Of a stretch of 64,000 bases of DNA, positions 1-11,984 are shown piece by piece. The notes below the pieces were generated by a model. That model saw only the letters and a list, made by a program, of their open reading frames with translations. It was not told where the DNA came from and did no database searches. Numbering within the stretch: the first letter of the stretch is position 1; each line of letters opens with the position of its first letter. Made by a program: the position numbers and the translations under genes. This DNA is from Rhinopomastus cyanomelas (taxonomy: Eukaryota; Chordata; Aves; Bucerotiformes; Rhinopomastidae). Where the stretch lies: the NCBI GenBank assembly GCA_013400115.1, contig VXBP01001155.1, positions 372,001-436,000 on the forward strand, in the 5' to 3' direction.

Positions 1-59
1 TAGGTGAGAGTTTAGCTTTTGTGTATGTTAATAATTGCAAAATAACTGCACAGATGAGT

Positions 60-375
60 AAATGGAGGCTGCGAGAGAACGTCAGCGCCTCAAAAAACGA
101 GCAGAAAAAGAGACGTGTGCATTTCTGAAGCCGAAAAAGCAAATGATCTTGGCCAGAAATAAAATTGTTAGGGAAGGCGGTTTGATCTCCTTATCCCGGG
201 CCAGCTAAAAGCCGACTGGAAAAACGCGGTGCGGCTGGCGGCAGGCTGAGGGCGGTCAGCGCTGTCCCGCAGCGCCATCTCCTGCAGCCAGCCTTTCCTC
301 TCGCCTCCTCGGAGAGCCCTGGGCAGTGGCTTCGCGATCAGAACGAGGAATTTGCCGTGGCCAGCGAGAGTGCTA
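60..375. promoter_or_regulatory. CpG-rich patch in the intron
   Basis: About 25 CpG dinucleotides fall in roughly 310 bases, with GC well above the surroundings, while flanking DNA is CpG-poor. By eye the observed/expected CpG ratio is near 1, which is what an unmethylated CpG island shows. No TATA box or coding exon is evident. It could be an alternative promoter, an intronic enhancer, or a GC-rich relic of something else. The CpG density is seen directly; any regulatory role is inferred. Confidence 0.35.
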
Positions 376-1038
376 GCAAATGATGCCATCTGTACCATGG
401 CTAATTAAATATTTGCCAACTAATGCAAGCGGCCTATCTAGCCCTAGAATAATTCTTAATGAGTACTGCGATCTAGTTCTGTTTTGCCTTCTCCTGTGAG
501 GTTTTGCTAACAGGTAGCAGTCTTCTCCTTCCTTCATTACTCAGAATTGTTCCAGGATAAACCTCCTCGGGCAATAAACCTCAACTTTGACTTATGTATT
601 TGTTAGATTTCCAAATGTAAGCTCTGTAAAAACTAAGTTTAGCACACTGACAGGATGGTAGGTTTGTGGTCCTGTGTCCATGCTGGGAAGAGGGTGATCA
701 GTAAATGGCAAAGAAAAAAATGCTTTTAGATATATTGAGAGTAAGTTTCCTGAAGCAGCAGGAGGAGCTCAGGTCTGCCTGCAAAAGCCACTGTATATGC
801 AGAGTCTTGCTATAGTGCACAGTGTTTGTAATCTGTGCCTGAGATTCCCAAGCTTATATTCCTACTGATAGGAAGTCTGTGGGAGTCTTCCTAGTTTCTT
901 AATTAACACCATCTAAGCCTTGACTTGTTCGTTTTGGAGCTTTCTCTAGGAAAAAATGTAAGGCCCTGAAAGCATGAAGGAAAATGTGCATCTCTGTCTC
1001 TTCATCCTGATATTTAATTTAGGGGAAAAATTACCTAG

Positions 1039-1200
1039 TCACAGAATAATTTTGTTTGGAAGAAACATTTAAGATGATAAGGTGCAACTGTTAACCCAGC
1101 ACTACGAGGTCACCACCAAACGCATGTCCCTCAGCAACACATCTACAAGTCTCTTAAATACCTCCAGGAACAGTGACTGCACTACTTTCATGAGCAGTCA
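1039..1200 (-). mobile_element. Old CR1 3' fragment
   Basis: Starts with a TCACAGAATAAT-type reversed CR1 end and continues with diverged versions of the usual motifs (TTGGAAGAAACATTTAAGATGATAAG; CAGCACTACGAGGTC; CCTCAGCAACACATCTAC). It is clearly more diverged than most copies in the window and belongs to a different subfamily from the common one, which carries the CCAATCCC motif. It lies in the intron just upstream of the terminal exon. Confidence 0.8.
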
Positions 1201-1515
1201 GTTGCTTCATTAGTTGTTTGAGATAAATCAAAACTCGGGGCAAGTAACCATCTGCATCTCTTTGTGTGATGAGACCGAGTTGTGTGGGACTGGGTTCTGG
1301 TGGGAGCAATGAAACGTGAGCATTCCCTCCCTGATTTCTCTCATGCTTACTGATTGCAGGAGCTGGAGCTGACTGTAGCCTACAATTATGGGAAGTTCTG
1401 GCTCTGATAAGGCCAATAGTATTTGGTGAGATCCTTTTGAAGAGCACTGACAAACTGATATTGGCAGAGTCTAGACAACTGCTGTCACTAACAGCACAAT
1501 TCCTTTCTCTTGCAG

Positions 1516-1647
1516 GTGGTAGGAATTTTTGCAGGATTTGGTCTTCTACTTTTGGTGGCCTCCCCTTTCCTGCTACTTGCTACACCATTTGTTCTATGCT
1601 GCAAGTGTAAATGTAATAAAGGAGATGATGACCCTCTGCCTACCTGA
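1516..1647 (+). CDS. RNF144B: Terminal coding exon of an RNF144-type RBR E3 ubiquitin ligase (C-terminal membrane anchor)
   Basis: The acceptor at 1514-1515 opens a frame of 43 codons, in phase with the first exon base, ending in TGA at 1645-1647. The peptide starts VVGIFAG, has one long hydrophobic helix (about residues 1-27, rich in L, V, A and F), then a cysteine cluster CCKCKC (residues 28-33) and a polar end NKGDDDPLPT. RNF144A and RNF144B are RING-IBR-RING E3 ligases held in membranes by a C-terminal transmembrane segment followed by cysteines, and I recognise this tail as that family. The acidic DDDPLPT ending favours RNF144B over RNF144A in my recollection. The RING1, IBR and RING2 domains must lie upstream of the window. 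The long gene-free stretch downstream fits the desert beyond RNF144B in other vertebrates. The exon structure is well supported; the paralogue is less sure. Confidence 0.7.
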   Translation: MVGIFAGFGLLLLVASPFLLLATPFVLCCKCKCNKGDDDPLPT

Positions 1648-2518
1648 ACTGAGAGAAGATTGGGCTTGTCACAACATGTTTTGATTCTAATATTGCTGTT
1701 GATGTTTCCCTCTTGCACTTACTTTGCTGTAGCCTTACTTGCCCCGTTCTGCTTTTCATTGACACAGTGTCTCAGTTCCAGGAGCTGTTGTTACTACTGT
1801 TGAATTGATCAATTGATAGTAGACAAGGAGGGTGATGGAAGGCAAGCTTGGTGCTAAAGGGAGACCATGGACCCAGGTAGCTACCTGAAATGAAGAGGAA
1901 ATCCTGCTAAAAACAGTGTTAAGTTTCCTGGTGCCCAGCTGGTGAACTGGAAACTGTACTGAATGACTTCAGCAAAACAAGCTGGAAAGGCATTCAAATT
2001 GAAACTTCTGCGTATCTGTTGGCTTCCAAATTTTGTGTCTTATTCTTGCATATCTGTAAGTTGCCTATCATTTAAATCAGGTAGTCAACTTAGTGTGATT
2101 GTACTTGTTTATTACACATCTGTTTTTGTTTAAGCTGTCACATTCTTTTTAGTACCTGTTTATCCAAATATAAGAATCAATAAGGTGCATATAGGCCATC
2201 CTATGCCTTTCTTGAAATTCAGGGAGGGTCAGAGGGACAAAGCTGGTCCTGTTGCCTTCCAGAATTTTTTTTTGAAGTCTTGTAAAAAATTTATTTGATT
2301 GAAAGCTACATTTTAAAAATCAATGTATGAAGCCGTAAGGTTGAGTGGTGACACAAACCTGCTATCTAATCAAGGTTCTTTTAAAAGTACATTGATGGTA
2401 TTGATTACCACTGGACCACTAGTGTTTTTCTGAATTACTTTTCATTGTTTAGGATTCTGCTAAACTTACAGGGCTACATAACTTCTAATCCAGGTATTTT
2501 AATCTTTTTATATGGATA

Positions 2519-2536
2519 GATATATATATATATATA
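2519..2536. repeat. (TA)n dinucleotide repeat
   Basis: Short run of alternating T and A within the presumed 3' UTR. Confidence 0.9.
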
Positions 2537-2717
2537 AAATCCAATTTAAACCAAATGTGTAAATAGCTGTGCTATTGAAATATTTTGGAAGTTTAAGATG
2601 GCTTGCTTCTGTCTTTAGAGTAATTACTAAAAAATACAGGACTAACATTACTATGGTTATGAATTAATATTTCCTTGTAAGTATAAAAGCAAATGTATCA
2701 GGGTTATTCCTATAGCT

Positions 2718-2723
2718 AATAAA
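2718..2723 (+). terminator. Candidate poly(A) signal AATAAA
   Basis: First canonical hexamer downstream of the stop codon, about 1.07 kb into the UTR. GT-rich sequence follows within 100 bases. Later hexamers at 3307, 3635 and 8817 are alternatives. Confidence 0.35.
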
Positions 2724-2740
2724 AATGCCTGGGATATTTA

Positions 2741-4085
2741 TGGAAGTTTACTTTACATTTAAACTACTTAGCCCATCTTCAGAGTTAGTGTTGTATGATG
2801 TATGGTGTGTGTTGTTAATAACAATACTGTGATGAAACAAGTTTTTATTTGAAAAAAATCACATTACTTGATTTCACAGTGCTGTGTTTCCAGGATAGCA
2901 AAGCGTGCCTCTCAGCATGCTACTAATCATTGTACTTTCTCTTCTGAAATAGTTTAAAAAACCATTTGTTATGACTTTTAAAGCCTACAAGAATCTGAAT
3001 AATGACTTCTTTCCATGAAATGCAAAGCACCTGCAATGATAGTACTGAAGAGCAACATTGTTTTGAAAGGCTTCTAGCCTGGAGTCTGACTTGGGTATTT
3101 TTTAATAGTGATTTCTGTGCATTAGCAGTGTACTGAGATGGATGAACATGTTTAAGCCAGGATAACTTTACACTGAAAATACATTAAGACCCTTAAAACC
3201 GACTGCTTATGGCTGCTGTTACAGGCTGGGACTATGTTTTCAGAGTTGAAGTGTAAGGAAATTACTCCTTTCTTTATAGTCTGTTCCTTTACACTGTCTA
3301 ATGTTAAATAAAAAAAGACTGTAGGGTACAGCTTTGAAAAGGGCCACTGTCTTTTCAAAAAACTACTTTTGAATTTCTTCCCCTCCATCTTCTTTTAAAT
3401 TAAATGGCATCAAGACTTAAACTGTATCTAATAACTGAGTAGCTCAAGCTGAGGTTGTCTGCAATTCACATATTTGGCTTGAGTCTAATGAGTTCAGCCA
3501 TGGTAATACAAAGAAAAAGGATAGCTGCTTTCTCACAAGTCTGAACTCCTTATCTTCACATGGTTTATGGCAGTAAACAGTTCAAACATTTTGTTACCAG
3601 AGTATTTTTTGAGTACACTGCACCTGTCTTTAGTAATAAAAAATTACTTGGTTAAGAAATATCTGTAGGGAAGTCTGGGTAGTGCATTGTTTGCCAGCCC
3701 CTGAGGGGTCAGTAGGAGCTAGAATAATTATGTCACTCCTGCTCTAGTAGCAGCTCAGTCCATCTCTACAGAGGTACCCTAAGCTGAGCACCTGGTTTGT
3801 CCTGAGTCAGCTTCAGTGTGCAGAAGTAATGGAAATCCTTCTGCAAAGGACAGCCTGCTGCAAGTAAGCTTGCACTATGGCCTTTATCCTTTGCCCAGTA
3901 ATTCTGTTTAACTAGAGCTAAAAAACCCTGGACAACAGGACAAAAAGATTTCATGAGTTGTGAACTTTATTATTGAAGGCACTAAAGGATTTTGCTGTAT
4001 GTGGCAGTGGCTCTCATGACCAGTTCTTATACTAGGATCATAGTAAACAGCTGAGGTGCAGTGGCTTGTTAACAGTACTGGAAAG
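2741..4085. other. Possible extended 3' UTR, then intergenic
   Basis: AT-rich, low in repeats, no protein recognised. It has two AATAAA hexamers (3307-3312, 3635-3640) that could end longer transcripts of the gene to the left. Nothing else is supported. Confidence 0.3.
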
Positions 4086-4178
4086 TCACAGAATAACAGA
4101 ACGTCAGGGATTGGAAGGGATCTTGAAAGATCATCTAGTCCAATCCCCCTGCCAGAGCAGGATCACCTAGACCAAGTC
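4086..4178 (-). mobile_element. CR1 3' end, short copy
   Basis: Reads TCACAGAATAACAGAACGTC, then the standard reversed CR1 3' segment (GGGATTGGAAGGGATCTTG; TCATCTAGTCCAATCCCCCT; GCAGGATCACCTAGACCAAG). About 93 bases, strongly 5'-truncated, low divergence from the common subfamily of this window. Confidence 0.92.
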
Positions 4179-5144
4179 CTAATGAGGCATATTTTCTCTG
4201 TGCCTTTTCTTGGAGACAGCCTTCATGTGGCAACATACAGAAGCAACCTTCGTGTAGCAATATAGAGAACCTTGCATTTTTCCGGGGCCAGTTAATAATC
4301 AATGTCAAAATTAATGCATTTCTGGATTTCAAAGAGAAAGGAAAGAAAGTCTTTTACAAGTTTTAATGGTAGTTTGTAATTGATCCTCACAGGTAACATC
4401 ATGTATAGTAAGGAAACTGTAAAGTTGTATTTCTGTCAGTAAATCTGTCTCTGATCTCAACATACTTGAATTGCTACTGGAGTTTTTTGACATATCTCTT
4501 GCTTCACATCCCAGCTGTTGGGACAGACTACATGCCTGCATGTATTTACCAAATACCTTACCCTTTCAGGTTGGCTAAGTGTCATTCCATATTTATTCTT
4601 CTTGGGGATTTTTTTTTAATGCTGATTTGTTTCCAAAGTAGCAACTTCTGTGATGATGTTTTGAGTTTGGGGCATTTTTGTGTTGCAGCCTATGTTGATA
4701 GCTTGATTTTGAGTACCTTGAAATCGAATTGTAGATACCTTATTTCAAACATTTAAGCCCCCTGGCATGGAAAAGTGAAAGTTGCTTTTCAGATGAAATT
4801 GTTACAACAGCTTTGGCTTTTTAAGTATTATCCAGGAAAATAAGATTTAACTGCATGATTTCAGTTGCGATTTTAAGGTTATGCTGTTATGTAGTTTTCT
4901 GGCACTGTCCTAGCTGCTGTTTTTAATGGGTTTGTAACAGTTCATCATCTGCATGTTCTGTTGGGGTGAAGTGTTGTCATGTCTAGTGAGCAAGTGTGGA
5001 GTCAGACTCCAGAAGCTTAGCATCTCCTTAGACTTGCCATTCATTAGTTTGACGAAGCTAATCCTGAGAGAGGTGAGTAGCACAGCCTGCACCGACTCCA
5101 GCTGCAGGAACATTGATTTTTTTTTTTTCCCCCCACATGATATC
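4179..5144. other. Intergenic, nothing recognised
   Basis: No repeat family, protein motif or RNA gene seen. It contains a T/C homopolymer-like run near 5116-5134. Open frames are short and overlap on both strands, as in non-coding DNA. Confidence 0.5.
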
Positions 5145-5312
5145 AGACAAATCACTTACCTCCTTGTATCTCAATTTAACCATCTTTTAAAAGGATGGAC
5201 TAATGTTTACCTACCTCACAGGAGGGCTGTGAGGGCAAATTCTTTGGTTTTGATGCTCTTCCAGGCTCTGTGACAAAAGATAATATATAAATGCTTAGTG
5301 TAGTTTTATGTT
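5145..5312 (+). mobile_element. Ancient MIR/CORE-SINE-like relic
   Basis: The order of motifs matches the old amniote MIR-type SINE: CAAATCACTTACCTCC, TGTATCTCAATTTAACCATC, AAAAGGATGGACTAATG, TTACCTACCTCACAGGAGG, GCTGTGAGGG, and finally TATATAAATGCTTAGTGTAG. These correspond to the 'cactta-acctc', 'ctcagtttcc', 'acctacctcacagggttgttgtgagg' and 'tataaatgctaagta' blocks of that family. It is heavily diverged, as expected for inserts predating birds. Assignment is by eye. Confidence 0.6.
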
Positions 5313-8300
5313 ACTATTTCTTTTCTTGTTGCCAATGACCTGAATTTCCTACTTCCTGACTTTAGCATGCCAAAAATCAGGGATGCTTTCCCAAACCTAC
5401 CCAAACAGCATGACCTTTCCTCAAGTACTTATTATGAATTAGGCAAATTCCCACAAAGATCCGACTGGATCAACTCTAAGCTTACAGTTCATCTCCTGAC
5501 ATGCGGGAAACATAACCAAAATTAGTGGAAAAGCTCTCATTTATGGAGCTAAAAGGATGAAATATTAATTGATCAGAAAAAGATGAAGTGTTTTTATTTT
5601 AAAATTGTCACAGGCAGGAATATAAAAGTGGAGTTTTGTGCATCTCATCTGTAGGGCTTTTACTCAATAGGGATAAATATAGTTAATATGGGCTGTTTTC
5701 ATCCCAGCGAGATGCAGCATGCATAAAGCTTTCTTTGCTTTTTTTACAGCCAAAGTTTGTATATTTCAAACACATAATCTAATCTACAATCCTGAGGAAA
5801 ACAGGTAGAATACAGTTGTTGACAACAGTAGTATTAAAGGCATCAAAACCTGCATCAGTGCTTAATTGCTAACGCACTTATACTAAGTAAGGCATGCTGT
5901 TTGTGTTTAGAGCCCTGTGGTCTTCATTACTGCTTTGGTTTGTGTATCGCTCAAGCATTTTTTCCAGGAACATTGGATACAGGCACATGGTACATAACTG
6001 AACCTTTGGTCGTTTTATCATCGATGTATTTCAAACTTGTATAGAGGAAAGCATGAAGGAGTCATGCGTATGTATAGATGTATTTGACCCGTGTAAAAAT
6101 AGTTCTATTGATGTATTTGAAATGTAAGTACATTTTGTGCCACTAACACTGTGATGTATAAAAGAGTCGTTGAATGCCTTTTAATGTTGTGTTTTGTACT
6201 TTGAATCATATGAAAGAGTTTAATTTGTAATTTCAATAGATATTTTAAATGAATGTGCCTCCTGTAATTCTTTACAGCGACCTTTCACTGCTAACCGTGC
6301 CTGCTTTGGTTTTGGTAGGACTCCCAGTGCTTCTCTGCTTTCCAGTCCTTCAGAGCAGGCACAGACCATAGCTTGGAGACCTCCTGCCTCACTTCTGGGC
6401 TGAACTGTGGTTTCTGCATTTTTGACTCGTGTCTTCCCAGCTTAGCTGAAAGGGTGACTCTGGATATCTCTAGAGTTCATTTGACCATAGCTGGGTCTTT
6501 GGTCCAGCTCCTGTTGCAGTTCACAGATGTACACTGTAGTTGGCTGTATGTGCCGCTCCAAGGGTGTTTTTACACCATAGGTTTAGATCTAGTGGAGGAG
6601 GCTGCAAGCATCTTGCATTCCTGTAGCCTATATCCTCCTCACTTTGGTTGTGGAGCTGTCTTTTTAAAAGCAAAGCCTGGTCTTCTGAACAACAGAACAT
6701 ACTTAATTCTCTGTGACAGTGGGAATTTGCTCTTGTGTTCTTAACTCCAACAGGCACTTTGTATTGTGCCTGAACTGCTGTGGGGGTACAGTCTTTCCTT
6801 CAGTCACCATAGCTTTTCCTCACTTGTTAGGATACTATTTATATCCTTAAAAAAAAAAATCACATTCACATATTCAAAAAACCAGTGTGTATAACTGATG
6901 AGTATGTGCTTTATACCCAGTCATTTAACAAAAACCAAGGCCACATAATACCTGCTTTTCATCCAGTCTTTCATTTTCATGGAGCATGATGAAAATTTCC
7001 ATAAGATCTTTTCAGGTTTTTTTTTATTAATCAGGCAGAAAACAGTCTACAAATGCCACAAGGGGTTTCAACCTATTGTAGGAGCAGGTATTATTAACAA
7101 AGTGATCTTCCTGCTTTCTTCCTCTGCTCCCATGGTCTGTTGTTTCCAATTATGGACTGCTTTGCTGTACACTTTGTTTTTGCTGAGGAGGGTTATTTCT
7201 CAGTCATTTAAAATTCCTGTGTGGTTTAGTAACATTTAGCTCGTGGGCACTTTTTCTCAGTCTCTCTGCCCGGTTCAGCTTTACCTTGGAGCATAAGGAT
7301 TTCCTTACCTGTGCTTTCATCTGCGTGATTTGGTTTGTGCACAGCAACTTTGTCTAAACTGTCTATAATCAATGTTTAGGTTTGACTTCTTAAATGGCAC
7401 ACTTCTAGCCCATGCATGTTTCAGTAGATAGAGGCCAGGATTTTTCAGTTGTCATAGCTGACCTGCATCTGTAGTAATTTCTGCCAGGATGTGCCCCAGA
7501 GTAACTCCTGAGCTACACCTGGGCACTGGATGGGAGAGTTCTGGTCAAAATCATGCCAGGAACTGAACCATTAAGGTTATTGAATCCCGCAGCATAAATA
7601 AATTGTGATAATTCTAGTGTTCTGCAAATTTAGTGGTTTTAATGGAAATGTGAGGATAGAAACCAAATTATATACACACACATGCATTGGGGTAGTGCTA
7701 GAGATTGCCAGAGACAACCTGCAAGCCCAGTGTCCACAAAGCATTTTTATATATAGTTTTTGAGCTGATGTAGGATATCTCTTGTAGGAGATTTGGTGCT
7801 GTACTGTGCCAGCAGCAGCACATCTATACAAGGTCTTATGTAGCATCTGTGAAAACAGATGGAACTTTTGCTGATTTTTGCTATCCAGGCTCTGCACTCC
7901 GAGACCCAAGATTCAGCCTTGAATCTGACACTACTGTAGTATGAGGTTTGTCTTAACATTCGTGTGTCTGATCTGAACTGACAGTAGTCAGTCAAAAGAC
8001 AAATCTGGGTCTTTGTGACATTTCCTGTCCTGTGCTAGTTACTAAGAAGGTTATCTAGACAATTTAGCTTTTTTAGCCTCTCAAGGTACTTCTCAAGTGT
8101 GAATTGGTTTGGTTTTTCTTTACCCAACCCACTCTGATGACTGAAGTCTAAACAACAGTCTTTATATGTGGCTAAAACTGAACACAGCTGCAGTGTCTTA
8201 TCACAAGTCCTGCTTCCAGATACCAGGGCAGAACTCATTGGTGCAAATTAGAACCTGGTTTCTGTCTCTCATATGGTACATCCGGATGAGTCTGTGTGAT

Positions 8301-10408
8301 GTGTTAGTGTCACTGAGCAGATATGTGACACGAATACAAAACGTTGCTGTAAGTCATGCAAACCAACTCGCGTGACAGTGATGGAAATGCACTTGAAAGA
8401 CTGAGTCGTCCAGGTCTCTTGTGGTGCATGCACAGGAAAGAAAAGCATCAAGCTGTCTGTGATTACCCGTAATTTATTCCTGGTGTTCCCTGGTCATGTT
8501 TGGGGTTTTTTGTAAGCCAAAAAATGGAATTAACACTATAATCAGTATAAAATAATGCTAAATTTAAACTTAGGTTCCAAAGAAGAGAACCTCTGGGAGT
8601 AAATCCTAAATGGCCTAAACTCAGTGCTGTTTTCTAAATCCAAATCTAAGTATGTGTGTTGAGCTGATGTTTGGTACTTTTAATGGTCGGCATGTCCTGA
8701 AATGTCAAATGTGTAAGTGAAACATTCATGTCTACAGGATGAAAAAAGTTGTGTTGTGACATTTTGTAGGGCAAGGGATCTGATCCTGGGGCCATGCAGT
8801 TTGTTCATATTAAATCAATAAAGTTTCTGGGAAATTTTTGTGATGGAAGAGATTTTATTAGGAAGATAATTAAAACTCTTTTCCTTCAAAAATAATGCCT
8901 TTTTCCTCCCAATTAGTGGTAAAAATGAAAATAACTGTCAGGATTGAGGAAGTGGGACCCCATGTATGCCATCAGTTGGAAGTTTAGAGCCAACTAGAGG
9001 GATTAGGATTTCCATTATTCTTGGTTGAGTTTGGATTTTCATTGCAGGTGAGCAGTGAGTTCATCTTGCTGTGCAAGAAAGCGTCTGTGATAGTGAACTC
9101 TGGTTTTCTGTCAGAGCTTTCTCCAGTGATTTGCTTTGATTGTCAGGATTTGCTTTGTGTGACAGAATGAGGCTGTATTTGCTGTGGATTATAAGAGGTA
9201 AAGTTTTATATCATTAAAAGGAAGTCGGCACAATGTGCTCATTTACCCTGGTTCTGTAGTCCTGAGCTGCTCGTTACAGTCTAAATAGAGTTCTGTGGGC
9301 TAAGCCAATTCTACACTGCTGTGCTTTATCCCTGGAAACAATTGCAATCACACACCTGTTCTATTTTGTTTGTACCCTTGAGGTGATGCACCTTGGTGGG
9401 TTGCAGAAATGCTGGAGCTGCCTCAGAGTCCTAAGATCTCATTACATTTTGAGACTGGTGTTGTCATCCTGTGGGATTAGCAAGTTTTGCATCTTGTCTT
9501 GGCAGACAAGGGTAGTGCATCACTGCCTCGTTTTCATGCTCCATGATTATGCTCATTTGCTTGAGTGCTCACGTGAGTTCTGTGATGGGTACAGGTTGAG
9601 TGGAGGATGCCTGAGCTGGAATGTGGAGAAATCTTTCTTGATGCTTTAGCAAAGCACACAGAAAAGGGCATTTTTAAACCCTGTGGTAAGCAGTGTTGGT
9701 GGAGCCAGCAGGGTGCAGTGTCTGAACACAATTGCAGGCAGCAACGACCTGCTGGCTCTGAGACATCTGTATTAACAAGGTTTCTATCTCAAGCTTTTTA
9801 AAGACTTTCAAAACCTCTGGAGTTGCAGTGATATGGCTAAAAATGCCGGTTATGGTGGGCCTGCACACTCTGCTGAGGCTGTTCTAGTCTTTGGATATTA
9901 GGATACGTTAGTGCTCCTGTTCTCAGAGTGTATAAACATTTCCTGAAAGTGAAGAACACCAAGTATTTGAACTTTCAGGAAACTGATACAGGCATAGACA
10001 TTTCTCGGTCTAGAAACATGATGTGAGAAGTGCCAGTCGAAGGTGTCTTTCAAAATGCCACATTCAGAGAATACTGGTTAATTTCACTGGGAGAAGAAGG
10101 GAGAACACTGAAAATCCAGTCGTTCCAAACAGATTGTTGGCTAATATAATAACCTTGTGTGTTCTCTACATTTTATAATTGATGGATGTTGTAACTGAGC
10201 CAAATAATTCTCTCCTCCCTTCCTACTTACGCCTGCTATTGTGTCTGTGTTCCTCGATACAGATGTTCATCAAAAACAGTGCAACTGCCAGAGCAATAGC
10301 TCTAACCATCCATTTGGTGGTCACCATGATGGTGGGGGGAGGTAATGCAGTGGGGTGTTACTGAGACTCCTTATACCTTTACCTCACTATTTATGTATGT
10401 TCCAAAGT
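5313..10408. other. Intergenic, low repeat content
   Basis: About 5 kb with no CR1 and no recognisable gene. One AATAAA at 8817-8822 has no transcript evidence. ORF-like stretches (for example 6373-6744 and 7577-7909) have no known domain, overlap opposite-strand frames and look like chance. Confidence 0.45.
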
Positions 10409-10513
10409 TCACAGAATCACAAGAACGTTAGGGATTGGAAGGGACCTCGAAAGATAAACCTAGTGCAATCCCCCTGCCAGAGCAGGATCCCCTAGACCAA
10501 GTCACACAGGAAA
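10409..10513 (-). mobile_element. CR1 3' end, short copy
   Basis: TCACAGAATCACAAGAACG followed by the reversed CR1 3' segment (GGGATTGGAAGGGACCTCG; CCAATCCCCCTGCCAGAGCA; GACCAAGTCACACAGG). About 105 bases, common young subfamily. Confidence 0.92.
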
Positions 10514-11984
10514 GTTGATGTGTCATCTTTCCCCTGTCCTGTAAGTGCAGCTGGATAAGGCAAAGAGAAACATGATCTATCTTTCTTTTTTTCTGGCCTA
10601 GAAGTACGTTTCAGGACCCTACCAACTCTTAACAGAAATTCTAACTTACAAAGAAAATAGATTGTGCTGTCCTGGCTGCTGCCATCTCCCTGTCAGACTA
10701 CCAGGGACTCCTGGGAAACTTCTGGTTCCTGTCAATCACAGTTGTTAGGTGTGTGTTTGGAGCATGTTATTCACTCTGAACTATTTTTCCTTCTTAGGAC
10801 CCTGCAATTATCTTATGCAAAATAGTGCAATTAGATGATTGGAGTAGCGCAGTGTCTCTTCCCAAGCTGCACACTGCTCCTGATATATCACTGTGTTTTG
10901 TTTAGCAAACTTCCCCAGCCTTCAGCAGCGATGAGGTGGGTACAGAGAACCTTCTCAGTGCAGGATGTCTCCACTGTTTCAGTGCTGGGTGCAACTCTTC
11001 TTGGCTTCCCAGTAGCAGGGCGTGATTTCCAGGTGTGGGGAAGTGGTGCCGAGTTGAAGAACAGCCCTTAGAAGATTCCAGTCTACAGGGGCTGCCTCAC
11101 AGAATCACAGTACTGCTTTCTGTAGGAGGAAGCAGCTCAGAGATGCAGAGTAGCAGAAGGGAGAGGCACTGAGAAGGAGAAAATGAGGAATAGAAACATA
11201 AGCTTGGTTCTTAGTGCCATCAACCTTGCCAGTGATTTTTATCTTTCATCTTAGGATGTGTTGTGCTGCAGGCTCTGCAGTCAATTACTGTCATTTCCTT
11301 ACAATGAACACCCGGTAAGAGAGGTAGTGGAGGGGTTGTGACTGGGTTAAAATGTGAGAACCTTCTGTGAGAGCTGGATGCCTGAGTCAGCTTCTCCTTT
11401 GCACTAAAACTGAGAGCAATTAACTCAAATGTGTTTTTTTTCCTGCTGTTTGCTGACGGAAAAAGCTGGAGTACAAAGCTACAGTACCTGTGAGCAGTAT
11501 CCTTGGTCCATCTAGAGATGTGCCAGGACTCCCTTAAAACCCAGTGTTCTCGAGGGTGTAACCGTCTCCCTTTGATAGCTTTTACCATTGTATCTGAAAA
11601 AACCCTTTCTGAACCACAGGGTCTGTCTGGAGGCTGTGGCTTCAAGGCAAAGAAAACTGAGAAATGCCTGAGGTTTCAGCAGCATCTGCTTTAAATCACA
11701 GGACGCCTTAATGACTCTTCAGGACACTCTGTACTTAAAGTCTTAAAAGTTTTTGATGAAAACCTAAAGTGTGTAGCATGTCAGCACAGTTCAACAAGGT
11801 TATAACTTTTCACTGGATTGACTATGACTTTCCTTAACTCCAACTCCTGTATGAACCTCAGAGAGGAGCACTAGTTAGCATGTTGTCATCCTGTGCCAGC
11901 ACAGCAGCCCTTTGCTGCAGCTCACGGTACCATGGAGCACTCAGTAGAAAAGGCTGTAATTGTTTGTGCTCCCGGATGATCATC
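10514..11984. other. Intergenic, nothing recognised
   Basis: The longest open frame (11220-11645, minus) shows no family resemblance. No repeats seen. Confidence 0.4.

Larger units (their letters stand above)
1..1515 (+). other. Last intron (3' part) of the RNF144-like gene
   Basis: Non-coding sequence upstream of the terminal exon at 1516. It ends in a good acceptor: a branch-point-like CACTAAC at 1486-1492, then a short pyrimidine tract and TTGCAG ending at 1515. A CpG-rich patch (60-375) and an old CR1 fragment (1039-1200) lie inside. The first eight bases (TAGGTGAG) would fit a splice donor after position 3, so the preceding exon might end right at the window edge, but that match is short. 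Open frames here are small and resemble no protein I know. The intron call depends on the exon call. Confidence 0.6.
1648..2740 (+). other. Probable 3' UTR of the RNF144-like gene (minimum extent)
   Basis: AT-rich sequence directly after the stop codon, with no repeats recognised. The first clear AATAAA after the stop lies at 2718-2723. A GT-rich stretch at about 2797-2815 could be the downstream element, though it is rather far. Further AATAAA motifs at 3307-3312 and 3635-3640 would allow longer forms. The AATAAA near 1615 is within the coding sequence and irrelevant. UTR length is inferred. Confidence 0.45.

Noticed and set aside
6373..6744. A 123-codon plus-strand gene
   Set aside because: No family resemblance, and an overlapping opposite-strand frame of similar quality. 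Most likely chance.
11220..11645. A 141-codon minus-strand gene
   Set aside because: No recognisable domain, and no splice or promoter context. Open frames of this size are expected by chance in a window this long.
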